Shown here: positions 56,958 to 64,000 of the stretch, piece by piece
Layout: each line of letters begins with the position of its first letter
How positions within the stretch are numbered: position 1 is the stretch's first letter
Assembly: GCF_900112985.1 (NCBI RefSeq)
Contig: NZ_FONS01000009.1
Coordinates: 90,965 to 154,964, forward strand
Reading direction: 5' to 3'
DNA: 64,000 bases
Origin: Pedobacter antarcticus
GTDB lineage: Bacteria; Bacteroidota; Bacteroidia; Sphingobacteriales; Sphingobacteriaceae
Program-made: the position numbers and the translations under genes
The notes under the pieces: model-generated
The model's input: the letters and a program-made list of their open reading frames with translations, nothing else
What the model was told of the DNA's origin: nothing
The model's database searches: none

Positions 56958-57311
56958 CTATTTTTTATCTGTCTTTAGCTTTCTGCCTTTTTCTATATAG
57001 CTTTTACCTTTTGCCATAAGCTCCTGTACAAATTCCTCACTACTCTGTATGGTGTTGGCATTAAGCATATCTTTTATGGATCCCATGGTGTAGAAATATT
57101 GACCGTAGATTTTTGAATAACTAATCTCGCCTTTGGTTCTCATACGCCATAAGGTTTTTTCGCTGATATGCAGGTATTGGCATACCTCGTGGTTATTGAG
57201 CCACAGGTCATCATAGCTTTTATCTTCCTGTCTTTTCAAATAGTCGGCAATGGCATTGATACGGCTATTTAGCTGTATCCACACGTCTTCTTCGATGGTT
57301 ATTATTTTCAT
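56958..57311 (-). CDS. Helix-turn-helix protein (excisionase-like), copy B
   Basis: A 117-residue protein with the same fold as copy A: an N-terminal coiled segment, then WLNNHEVCQYLHISEKTLWRMRTKGEISYSKIYG (HTH plus wing), and a Lys-rich tail. It heads the HTH pair. Its promoter region holds a shortened TGGC array that overlaps the -33 position. Confidence 0.78.
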   Translation of the reverse strand: MKIITIEEDVWIQLNSRINAIADYLKRQEDKSYDDLWLNNHEVCQYLHISEKTLWRMRTKGEISYSKIYGQYFYTMGSIKDMLNANTIQSSEEFVQELMAKGKSYIEKGRKLKTDKK

Positions 57312-57337
57312 TGCATAGCTTTTTAAAGTTCACTATG

Positions 57338-57372
57338 CAAAATTGTGAAAGGTGGCAGTGTTTGTCTGCCAA
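57338..57372 (-). promoter_or_regulatory. HTH-pair promoter with shortened TGGC array
   Basis: Unit TGGCAGTGTT at 57353-57362 and a second, TGTC-starting unit, lie only 7 nt from a -7-like box CAATTTTG (57345-57338, 5 of 6). The array here would cover the -33 position, unlike the 28-nt spacing elsewhere, so binding could repress rather than activate. Confidence 0.4.
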
Positions 57373-57514
57373 GCCTTGCCAATTGGTTTGTCTGTTTTTT
57401 TAAAATTTTTACAATTAGGGAAAACCCTTGTTTAACAAGGTTTTTATGGGATTTTGGATATTTTGTAATGAAGTTTTGAGAGCATTTGCCAATTGGCAGA
57501 TATGGGCAAAGAAA

Positions 57515-57540
57515 AAAGCAGTACGTTTTGGTACTGCTTT
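57515..57540 (-). terminator. Terminator of rteC copy 2
   Basis: A perfect 10-bp stem (57515-57524 with 57531-57540, 6-nt loop), followed on the minus strand by T6, lies 22 bp after the rteC stop. A second small hairpin (57426-57440) with a T-run is further on. Confidence 0.75.
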
Positions 57541-57562
57541 CAAACGGTTATTTTTGATATAG

Positions 57563-58408
57563 CTAAAGGTCTTTATCCATATATTCTTCGAGGGATATTT
57601 TGAGTTGGTCTAAAAATGCAGTTCTTGAACCTGCTCTTGTTTTCATTCGGTGGAAAGAATGATGAATATCATTTAAGGGAGTTCGGAATAGCACTTGAAA
57701 AATCAAAGCTAATTTTCGGATGCCTATTTTTCCGTATGCAATGGAATTTGAAGCATACAGAGCATATATCAGTTCGATAAGTGCATTTTGAGAATTGGTC
57801 CACGAAATATCCTTGTTTGTATCTAAATTTTGTAATATTGTATCGGGATTTTCTTCAGGATTTATTTTAGTAAGAGTGTAAGTATAAAGTAGTTCATTGG
57901 CAATAATATGTGCTATTTTGTTGTCGTAATATGTGGAGAAGCTAAGGTCAATTTCAAATACGCCACTCTTTAATCCATCGTGATAGTTAATCTTTCCGAG
58001 CCTGAAATAAGTGTGATCACGGTCGGTTCTGCCAGCACGGTAATATCTGTAGAAATCTTCATTGCAAATACTTTCTTTATATTCTAACTTGAGATTTTTT
58101 AAAACATTTTCATAATAACTTTGATGTATTTTACCATTACTCACGGGACAGGTAGTTTCTATCCGAAATACTTTATTGTAATAAATAAGTTTTCCAAGGA
58201 TTTGCGGTTTAACATTCTTAAAGAAATCAACCTCTTGATCTTCATTTAAAAATCCAACTTGCAATACTTCAGTTTTAATAGCACACAACATTTCATTTAG
58301 AAACAAAGTCATTTGATATGCTTCATCAGATGACCTTATCATTTGAGAAGAAATTTTGTCCTCCTTATGCCGAATTTCTGATAATATTTTACTCAATATA
58401 ATTTCCAT
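57563..58408 (-). CDS. rteC: RteC regulator, copy 2
   Basis: A 281-residue RteC-family protein, clearly diverged from copy 1 but with the same block (ISWTNSQNALIELIYALYASN). It is the last ICE gene before the chromosome. Its position beside the HTH pair and topB matches the regulatory region of CTnDOT-type elements. Confidence 0.85.
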   Translation of the reverse strand: MEIILSKILSEIRHKEDKISSQMIRSSDEAYQMTLFLNEMLCAIKTEVLQVGFLNEDQEVDFFKNVKPQILGKLIYYNKVFRIETTCPVSNGKIHQSYYENVLKNLKLEYKESICNEDFYRYYRAGRTDRDHTYFRLGKINYHDGLKSGVFEIDLSFSTYYDNKIAHIIANELLYTYTLTKINPEENPDTILQNLDTNKDISWTNSQNALIELIYALYASNSIAYGKIGIRKLALIFQVLFRTPLNDIHHSFHRMKTRAGSRTAFLDQLKISLEEYMDKDL

Positions 58409-58547
58409 AGCATAGATGTTTTTAAAGTTTACAGAATTTTATTCAGAACTCATCTAGTTCTTGGTATGCCAAAATTTGGAAATAATATTGAAACCAACAC
58501 CACAGGTTCCCCCATATTGGGAAAGATTTTTTTGAATATTGTGTGCA

Positions 58548-58580
58548 AAAAGGGTAAAGCCTTATAGACTTTACCCTTTT
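58548..58580. terminator. 12-bp hairpin near ICE end
   Basis: A perfect stem (AAAAGGGTAAAG with its complement), a 9-nt loop and T/A-rich flanks on both sides; usable as a bidirectional terminator insulating the ICE end. Confidence 0.6.
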
Positions 58581-58585
58581 ATTTA

Positions 58586-58702
58586 TTAAATTTGCAAAGA
58601 TGATTTACAAGGTAATTCAATGAAAGTAAGCGCAGTGTGCACCATTACTAAATCGTTACCGATAAGGTTTTCAACTTTTGTAAACTGCTCTTTATTAGCC
58701 AA
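58586..58702 (-). pseudogene. Possible truncated gene fragment at ICE end
   Basis: A 38-codon minus-strand frame from a TTG at 58702 to TAA at 58588-58586 has protein-like codons (KVENLIGNDLVMVHTALTFIE region). Its stop overlaps the att-like string TTAAATTTGC. It could be the 5' part of a chromosomal gene cut by the ICE, preceded by a leftward promoter. I do not recognise the protein, and chance is not excluded. Confidence 0.25.
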
Positions 58703-58780
58703 TTTTGGCTATATTAATCTTTTTTTACAAAAGTATTAAAAGGATTCTGCACATCCAGTCAATTTTTGTAATTTGATAAG

Positions 58781-59002
58781 CTAACTATCTTTATTGTTCA
58801 GTTGCCGGACCACCTGATAAAGAGAAATAATCACACCTATAAGCCCGAAAATAGCCATACAGACTGGTTTCGCATTCTTCAGATATTCGTCCAGTTTATA
58901 CCCTCCGAACGCAAATATGCCTATGGTAGCCAGCATCTGAAAACCCAGACCTGAGTATTTTACGAAATTCGTTGTATTTTTCTTATTTTCCTGTTCTTCC
59001 AT
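58781..59002 (-). CDS. atpZ: AtpZ/AtpI-family membrane protein
   Basis: A 73-residue protein with two membrane helices and the pattern of AtpZ/AtpI proteins (GLGFQMLATIGIFAFGGYKLDEYL, GLIGVIISLYQV). It assists assembly or ion supply of the F1Fo ATP synthase. I chose the ATG at 59002; the frame extends upstream to 59113 without family similarity. In relatives it leads the atp operon, but here the ICE follows instead of atpB (see findings). Confidence 0.8.
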   Translation of the reverse strand: MEEQENKKNTTNFVKYSGLGFQMLATIGIFAFGGYKLDEYLKNAKPVCMAIFGLIGVIISLYQVVRQLNNKDS

Positions 59003-59182
59003 AAAGTTTAATGGCAGCTCGCCCGTACCGCTAAAGATACAGCGCTCGCCGAAGGAATGCAAAACCCGGCACAACGGATTTGAAAAATGCGTGTTTACCC
59101 GCCAAAACAGCACCGAATACAGTTTAGAGCGCTCTTTAATAGAAATTGATAATGACCAAAGATATATCTTCGGAACTTTAGT

Positions 59183-59190
59183 AGTTTTGC
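59183..59190 (+). promoter_or_regulatory. -7 box of the PBP1A-uvrC unit
   Basis: TAGTTTTG matches TAnnTTTG fully, 75 bp before the PBP start. No clear -33 was found. Nothing else is seen in the 263-bp divergent region. Confidence 0.4.
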
Positions 59191-59265
59191 AGAGGTTAAT
59201 TTTACTCCGGCTTTATCTCAGTAAAGAAACCATTATTCAGAATTCTACAAAAACAATTATACACA

Positions 59266-61491
59266 ATGACCAAAAATATTTCAGCTGCGGAGATAAAAAG
59301 ATATAACCTGACCCTCTGGAAATTACTGATTGGAGGATTGATCCTTTTCTCACTCTTCATTGTCGCTTTGGGTTTTGGCTTGTTCGGCACATTGCCTTCT
59401 TTCCGTGATATTGAACATCCTAAAAGCAACCAGGCAACAGAGATCCTTACCGAAGACAAACGTGTACTAGGCACTTACTTTGTGCAGAACCGGTCCAATG
59501 TTACTTATCCGGAAATCTCCCCGAATGTCATCAATGCACTGATCTCTACGGAAGATACTCGTTTCAAAGACCACTCAGGAATAGATTTTAAAAGGACATT
59601 TACTATCATATTCTATAATCTGATTGGTAAAAAGCAAGGTGCAAGTACCATTACCCAGCAACTTGCATTAAACCTTTTTTCTGAAGAAGGCCGCCAGCGC
59701 AATTTCGCTAAAAGACTGATGCAGAAATTCCAGGAGTGGATTGTGGCTGTTAAGCTGGAGCGGAACTATACGAAAGAAGAAATTATTACGATGTATCTGA
59801 ATACCGTTGATTTCGGTAACCAGGCTTATGGAATTAAATCGGCAGCGAGAGTATATTTCAATACTACTCCCGATAAATTAACCGTACCACAGGCTGCAAC
59901 ACTGGTTGGCCTGCAGAAGGGAATTACGCGTTACTCACCTACCCGTAATCCGGAAAGATCCCTGGCCAGAAGGAATACAGTAATGGCTAACATGGTGAAA
60001 GAAGATATGCTTACGCCACAGGAATTCGAGCAGGAAAGACAACAGCCACTGAACCTCAAGTTTAGTGCTGCAACTGTGAATGACGGGATCGCCCCTTATT
60101 TCCGGGCAGTATTAAAAAGTGATATCAAAAAAATATTCCTGGAACGTTCTATTGTAAAAGCCGATGGTACACCTTATGATCTGGACAGAGATGGTCTGCG
60201 TATTATTACAACGATCAACTATGATATGCAGGTCTATGCTGAAGCAGCACAGAAAGAAGCTATGAAAGTTTTGCAGGATCAGTTTACCCAAAGCTGGAAG
60301 GGGAAAAATCCATTTAAAGGCAACGAAATGCAGATCGAACAAGGTATCAAGCGTTCCGATCGTTATAAAGCATTGCAACTGGAAGGTAAATCTGACGAAG
60401 AAATCAAAGCAGATTTTAATACGCCGACCAAACTGAGCATTTTTACCTGGAAAGGTAATATTGACACGCTGATGAAACCAGTGGATTCTGTTAAATACTA
60501 TAAATTATTATTGCGTAACGCCATGATGGCAATGGATCCAAAAACAGGTTATGTGAAAGCATGGGTTGGCGGCATCAACTACGAACACTTTAAATATGAC
60601 CAGGTTAAAATGGGTACCCGCCAGGTGGGTTCCACTGCTAAACCATTTACTTATTCTGTCGCCATAGAAAATGGTTATTCTCCCTGCTTCCAGGTACTGA
60701 ATGAGCCGGTTACCATAGAAGTTCCGGGCAGTGCGCCATGGACTCCTAAATCGGGCGGAACATTACCGGGTTATGTAACTTTGCAGAAGGCGCTTGCTTA
60801 CTCGCAAAACTATATTGCAGCGTACCTGATGAAACAGGTTGGTCCTACCGCTGTAGCTACACTGGCCAAGAGAATGGGCATCACCTCTAATGTACCCGCG
60901 TATCCGTCGATTGCCCTGGGTAGTTTTGACGCCTCAGTATTTGATATGGTGGGTGCCTACAGTGTTTTTGCAAATAAAGGAATCTGGACACAGCCTACCT
61001 ATATCCTGAGGATAGAAGATAAAAATGGTGTCGTACTATTTAGTCAGACACCACAGAAACATCCGGCTATGAGCGAAGATGTGGCTTATGTAATGACCAG
61101 AATGCTCGAGGGCGTTGTGAAGAACGGTTATGGCTACAGCCTGATTAGTAAATATGGAATTACTACGCCTGTAGGTGGAAAAACAGGTACTACACAAAAC
61201 AATTCTGACGGCTGGTTCGTTGGCATTACGCCAGATCTGGTTGCCGGTGTATGGACAGGCTGTGAAGACAGGGCATTTCACTTTATCAGTACCAGACAGG
61301 GTGAGGGTGCCAAAACTGCGCTTCCTATCTTCGGTGGATTCCTGAAAAAGGTGTATGCCAATCCGAAACTCAAAGTTGGCCGGGGAGATTTTGAACTCCC
61401 TAAAAACGGGGTTTCTATCACTTATGACTGCAACCAATATCAGCAGCAGCAAACAGACACCACAGAACTGGACGAGAAGTTAGGGTTTTAA
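59266..61491 (+). CDS. Class A penicillin-binding protein (PBP1A-like)
   Basis: A 741-residue bifunctional peptidoglycan synthase. A short cytoplasmic tail and membrane anchor (about 20-42) are followed by the glycosyltransferase-51 domain, with E96 in STEDTRFKDHSGIDF and GASTITQQLALN. The transpeptidase has S456-T-A-K459, the SQN box (AYSQN) and K639-T-G. All catalytic residues are present, so it should be active at the periplasmic face. It is chromosomal, with higher G+C than the ICE. uvrC follows immediately after its stop. Confidence 0.92.
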   Translation: MTKNISAAEIKRYNLTLWKLLIGGLILFSLFIVALGFGLFGTLPSFRDIEHPKSNQATEILTEDKRVLGTYFVQNRSNVTYPEISPNVINALISTEDTRFKDHSGIDFKRTFTIIFYNLIGKKQGASTITQQLALNLFSEEGRQRNFAKRLMQKFQEWIVAVKLERNYTKEEIITMYLNTVDFGNQAYGIKSAARVYFNTTPDKLTVPQAATLVGLQKGITRYSPTRNPERSLARRNTVMANMVKEDMLTPQEFEQERQQPLNLKFSAATVNDGIAPYFRAVLKSDIKKIFLERSIVKADGTPYDLDRDGLRIITTINYDMQVYAEAAQKEAMKVLQDQFTQSWKGKNPFKGNEMQIEQGIKRSDRYKALQLEGKSDEEIKADFNTPTKLSIFTWKGNIDTLMKPVDSVKYYKLLLRNAMMAMDPKTGYVKAWVGGINYEHFKYDQVKMGTRQVGSTAKPFTYSVAIENGYSPCFQVLNEPVTIEVPGSAPWTPKSGGTLPGYVTLQKALAYSQNYIAAYLMKQVGPTAVATLAKRMGITSNVPAYPSIALGSFDASVFDMVGAYSVFANKGIWTQPTYILRIEDKNGVVLFSQTPQKHPAMSEDVAYVMTRMLEGVVKNGYGYSLISKYGITTPVGGKTGTTQNNSDGWFVGITPDLVAGVWTGCEDRAFHFISTRQGEGAKTALPIFGGFLKKVYANPKLKVGRGDFELPKNGVSITYDCNQYQQQQTDTTELDEKLGF

Positions 61492-63297
61492 ATGAGCATT
61501 TTTGATCACAGGAAAGCATTAGCAGATATACCACACCGCCCCGGCGTTTACCAGTACTGGGACGCTGAGGATACTTTGATTTATATCGGCAAGGCAAAGG
61601 ACCTGCGTAACCGCGTAGGCTCCTATTTCAATCAGGATAACCAGATGAATGGTAAGACGCGCGTCCTGGTTTCCAGAATCCGTCGAATCAGTTTTACTAT
61701 TGTCGATACGGAAATTGATGCCTGGCTGCTGGAAAACAGTCTGATCAAAAAACATCAGCCGCGTTATAATATTATGCTCAAGGATGATAAGACCTACCCA
61801 TGGATTATTATCAAGAAAGAAGCTTTCCCACGTGTTTTCTGGACCCGTAAAATGATTAAAGATGGCTCAACCTATTTCGGGCCATACGCCTCCGTAGGTA
61901 TGATGCATACTATCCTGGAGCTGATTAAAGAAACATATCCCCTGCGGACATGTAACCTGCCACTCAGCCCTGAGAATATTGCTGCAGGTAAATTTAAAGT
62001 TTGCCTGGAGTATCAGATTGGTAACTGCAAAGGCCCTTGCCAGGCGCATCAGTCTTTACCAGATTATGAGGACAGCATCTCTGAAATTAAAGATATCCTG
62101 AACGGTAAGATCGGCAACGTGATCCGTGAGGTAAAACAAATCATCAAAACTGCTGTAGAAGACCTTAACTTCGAGCTTGCACACCTCTACCAGAAGAAGC
62201 TGCAGGTACTGGAAAAATACCAGAGTAAATCTACCGTGGTTAACAGTTCCATTACCAATGTTGATGTAGTGAGCATAGCTTCCGACGAACGCTATGCATT
62301 CGTGAATTACCTGAAGATCATGAATGGCAGCATTATCCAGACCCAAACCATTGAGATTAAAAAGAAGCTTGATGAATCGGATGAAGAGTTGCTGAGCATT
62401 GCGATCACGGAATTCCGCACTAAATTCAACAGTACTTCCCGCGAAATTATCGTTCCTTTTGAACTGAACCTGACTGACGAGAATCTTAAGTTTACCGTCC
62501 CTAAATTAGGAGAGAAAAAGAACCTGCTGGACCTGAGCCATAAGAACGTGCTCTTCTTCAAAAAAGAAAAGCTGAACCAGTACGAGAAACTTAACCCGGA
62601 CCTTCGCACAGACCGCATCCTGGCACAGATGCAAAAAGATCTGATGCTGACACAGCTTCCTGTGCATATCGAATGTTTTGATAACTCGAACTTCCAGGGG
62701 CAGTACCCTGTATCTGCAATCGTAGTTTTCAAAGACGCTAAACCTTCCAAAAAAGATTACCGCCACTTCAACGTTAAAACCGTCGAAGGGCCAAACGATT
62801 TCGCTACCATGGAGGAAGCCGTTTACAGACGCTATAAACGCATGCTGGACGAAGGCGACCCGTTACCTCAACTCATTATCATTGACGGCGGCAAGGGTCA
62901 GCTAAGCTCTGCTGTGAGCAGCCTGAAAAAACTGGGCATCCATAACCAGGTAACGATTATCGGTATCGCCAAAAGGCTCGAAGAACTCTACTACCCCGGC
63001 GACAGCTATCCCCTGCACCTGGATAAGAAATCCGAGACGCTTAAAGTTATTCAGCAACTGCGTGATGAGGCCCACCGTTTTGGCATCACCTTTCACCGAA
63101 AAAAACGAGACCAGGGAACCCTCAAAACCGAACTCGAAGCTATTCCCGGCATCGGCAAAACCACCGCAGACAAATTGCTGCGCCAATTCAAATCCGTCAA
63201 AAGAATTAAACTGGCAACCGAAGCTGAACTCGCCGCGGTCCTGAACAAAAGTCAGGTACAAACCTTGCTCAAATACTTCAGTAACCCAGCAACTTAA
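61492..63297 (+). CDS. uvrC: UvrC, excinuclease ABC subunit C
   Basis: A 601-residue nucleotide-excision repair nuclease. It has an N-terminal GIY-YIG nuclease (GVYQYWD..LIYIGKAKDLRNRV, about 17-45), a Cys motif typical of UvrC (CLEYQIGNCKGPC, about 170-182), a UVR domain, a C-terminal RNase H-like nuclease (HIECFDNSNFQG; LIIIDGGKGQL), and a helix-hairpin-helix end (IPGIGKTTADKLL). Length is normal. It makes the two cuts around DNA damage with UvrAB. Confidence 0.96.
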   Translation: MSIFDHRKALADIPHRPGVYQYWDAEDTLIYIGKAKDLRNRVGSYFNQDNQMNGKTRVLVSRIRRISFTIVDTEIDAWLLENSLIKKHQPRYNIMLKDDKTYPWIIIKKEAFPRVFWTRKMIKDGSTYFGPYASVGMMHTILELIKETYPLRTCNLPLSPENIAAGKFKVCLEYQIGNCKGPCQAHQSLPDYEDSISEIKDILNGKIGNVIREVKQIIKTAVEDLNFELAHLYQKKLQVLEKYQSKSTVVNSSITNVDVVSIASDERYAFVNYLKIMNGSIIQTQTIEIKKKLDESDEELLSIAITEFRTKFNSTSREIIVPFELNLTDENLKFTVPKLGEKKNLLDLSHKNVLFFKKEKLNQYEKLNPDLRTDRILAQMQKDLMLTQLPVHIECFDNSNFQGQYPVSAIVVFKDAKPSKKDYRHFNVKTVEGPNDFATMEEAVYRRYKRMLDEGDPLPQLIIIDGGKGQLSSAVSSLKKLGIHNQVTIIGIAKRLEELYYPGDSYPLHLDKKSETLKVIQQLRDEAHRFGITFHRKKRDQGTLKTELEAIPGIGKTTADKLLRQFKSVKRIKLATEAELAAVLNKSQVQTLLKYFSNPAT

Positions 63298-63735
63298 AAA
63301 ACTCTGCCTACCAATTTCTCATACGATGTCATTCGGGTCTGATTCGATCCACACCCTCCATATTTACACCTTTCCCTACATCAACCCCATCAACTTGTGG
63401 GTTCTTGTGGGTAAGATGTGAGTTCTTGTAGGTAAACTGTGGGTTCCAGTCGAAAAACACCAATGCGAGACCTGAATGAAACCAAAGCAAGACCCGAATG
63501 AAACCAAAGGATATCTCAATCCACTAAACTGGAAATTTGCCCTTCTCCGGGTCGACCTCGGGTCAGGTCCGGGTCGAACTCACCTGTTCTTCGGGTTCCA
63601 GTCGAACAATACCACCATATGGCCCGAATAAAACCAAAACATCAGCATATGAATGTCTTATCCTGAAATGGCTATACAGTTTACTGAATTAATTTTAGAT
63701 AGACTATACACGCAAATTTGTTATTCCTGTATCAA
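63298..63735. repeat. Intergenic region with several short tandem repeats
   Basis: No gene is seen in this 438-bp stretch. Two 21-bp units starting GTGRGTTCTTGT lie at 63397-63438. The 14-mer GGGTTCCAGTCGAA occurs at 63441-63454 and 63593-63606. An element near GACCYGAATGAAACCAAA occurs at about 63469, 63491 and (degraded) 63620. 11-bp GGGTC units lie at about 63550-63580. Confidence 0.6.
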
Positions 63736-64000
63736 TTATACAAGTTGCTTTTCATTTGGTTTGCACCATTTAGGTTTCCATCTTTTTTTCAATGGCCCGT
63801 GTTTCAGGTGTGCCTGCTCTGGAGTTAGATAATCACAACTAGCATGGGGCCTTAATTGATTATAGGTTTGGATATTTTCTCTTATCTTTTGGGTAGTTTC
63901 CCTAAAACCAACTTTTGAGCTATGCAAATCAAATTCTGATTTTAGTATCCCGTTTACCCTTTCTGCAATGGCATTTTCATAAGGACTTCCATTCTCGGTC
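63736..64000 (-). mobile_element. IS3-family transposase, C-terminal part, cut by window edge
   Basis: The frame runs to the right window edge without a start. It encodes the C-terminal part of an IS3-type (OrfB, DDE) transposase: TENGSPYENAIAERVNGILK, with the last catalytic Glu, and then the usual YNQLRPHASCDYLTPEQ tail. The stop at 63736 is normal, so the element may be complete beyond the window. No terminal inverted repeat could be fixed. Confidence 0.88.

Larger units (their letters stand above)
58409..58780. other. ICE right-end region, no clear gene
   Basis: This stretch of 372 bp has no long reading frame. It holds a 12-bp hairpin (58548-58559 with 58569-58580), the string TTAAATTTGC at 58586-58595 (close to the CTnDOT core GTAnnTTTGC), a small minus-strand frame (58586-58702), a 7-bp hairpin (58696-58711) and a leftward -7 box TACTTTTG at 58735-58728. 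The switch from ICE to chromosome occurs somewhere here. Confidence 0.5.

Noticed and set aside
57494..57513. Further partial TGGC decamer
   Set aside because: Only one proper unit and one weak unit; next to the rteC terminator, without a promoter.
58586..58595. TTAAATTTGC as a certain attachment core
   Set aside because: It also fits the TAnnTTTG promoter pattern and is short; without the left end of the ICE it cannot be called.
1..64000. CRISPR array, tRNA, rRNA, integrase
   Set aside because: No regularly spaced direct repeats with unique spacers, no cloverleaf or rRNA-like sequence and no tyrosine or serine recombinase frame were seen.

Overview
The window looks like a Bacteroidota chromosome, probably Sphingobacteriaceae (Pedobacter/Sphingobacterium-like; inferred from gene content and the TAnnTTTG promoter type). 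Most of it is one integrative conjugative element (ICE) of the CTnDOT/Tra superfamily loaded with metal-resistance genes. Its left end is outside the window. Its right end lies near 58.41-58.78 kb, next to ordinary, visibly more G+C-rich chromosomal genes (atpZ, a class A penicillin-binding protein, uvrC). A partial IS3-type transposase runs off the right edge.

Layout. 0-2.7 kb: AT-rich accessory genes (an unknown protein cut by the window edge, a TIGR02391/HEPN-like protein, a small membrane protein). 2.7-12.3 kb, minus strand: the mating-pore operon traE-F-G-I-J-K-x-L-M-N-O-Q, ending in a strong terminator. 12.4-15.8 kb, plus strand: a metal cassette (Cys-rich small protein, TonB-dependent receptor, CDF transporter) lying between traE and traD. 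15.9-17.7 kb, minus: traD, a DUF3408 gene and a ParA-like traA. 17.7-18.4 kb: noncoding, with repeats and a large inverted repeat (candidate oriT). 18.4-23.6 kb, plus: mobA, mobB relaxase, a mercury-type cassette (ArsR regulator, merTP, GDCCVxC protein), then the coupling protein mobC. 23.7-42.9 kb, plus: a large copper island (HMA-AraC regulator, copA, chaperone, periplasmic HMA-DUF3347 protein, CPH-type ATPase, DUF3347 lipoprotein, haem-binding protein, frameshifted multicopper oxidase, membrane proteins, a TolC/RND/adaptor tripartite pump, TRASH-like lipoprotein). 43.2-58.4 kb: rteC, a giant methylase-helicase, DUF1896, an inserted GHKL-ATPase/nuclease-like gene, ORF6N-PLD protein, topB, DUF3945, two HTH proteins and a second rteC. 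58.8-63.3 kb: chromosome.

How it works together. The mob and tra genes nick, recruit and export the element's DNA. TopB, the methylase-helicase, DUF1896 and DUF3945 proteins are the usual maintenance module of these ICEs, and RteC proteins are likely regulators. The cargo exports copper (and probably Hg and another divalent metal) from cytoplasm to periplasm to outside.

The most striking observation is a family of four-unit, 10-bp-phased TGGC arrays (consensus near TGGCAGTGTT). They lie upstream of the backbone operons traE-Q, traA-D, mobC, DUF1896-methylase and DUF3945-topB-ORF6N, and point away from each of them. At these five places the gap from the array to a TAnnTTTG-like -7 box is exactly 28 nt. 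The cargo operons lack the array, except that the traE array also borders the TonB/CDF cassette. This looks like an undescribed ICE-wide transcription switch. No integrase, rRNA, tRNA or CRISPR array was seen.
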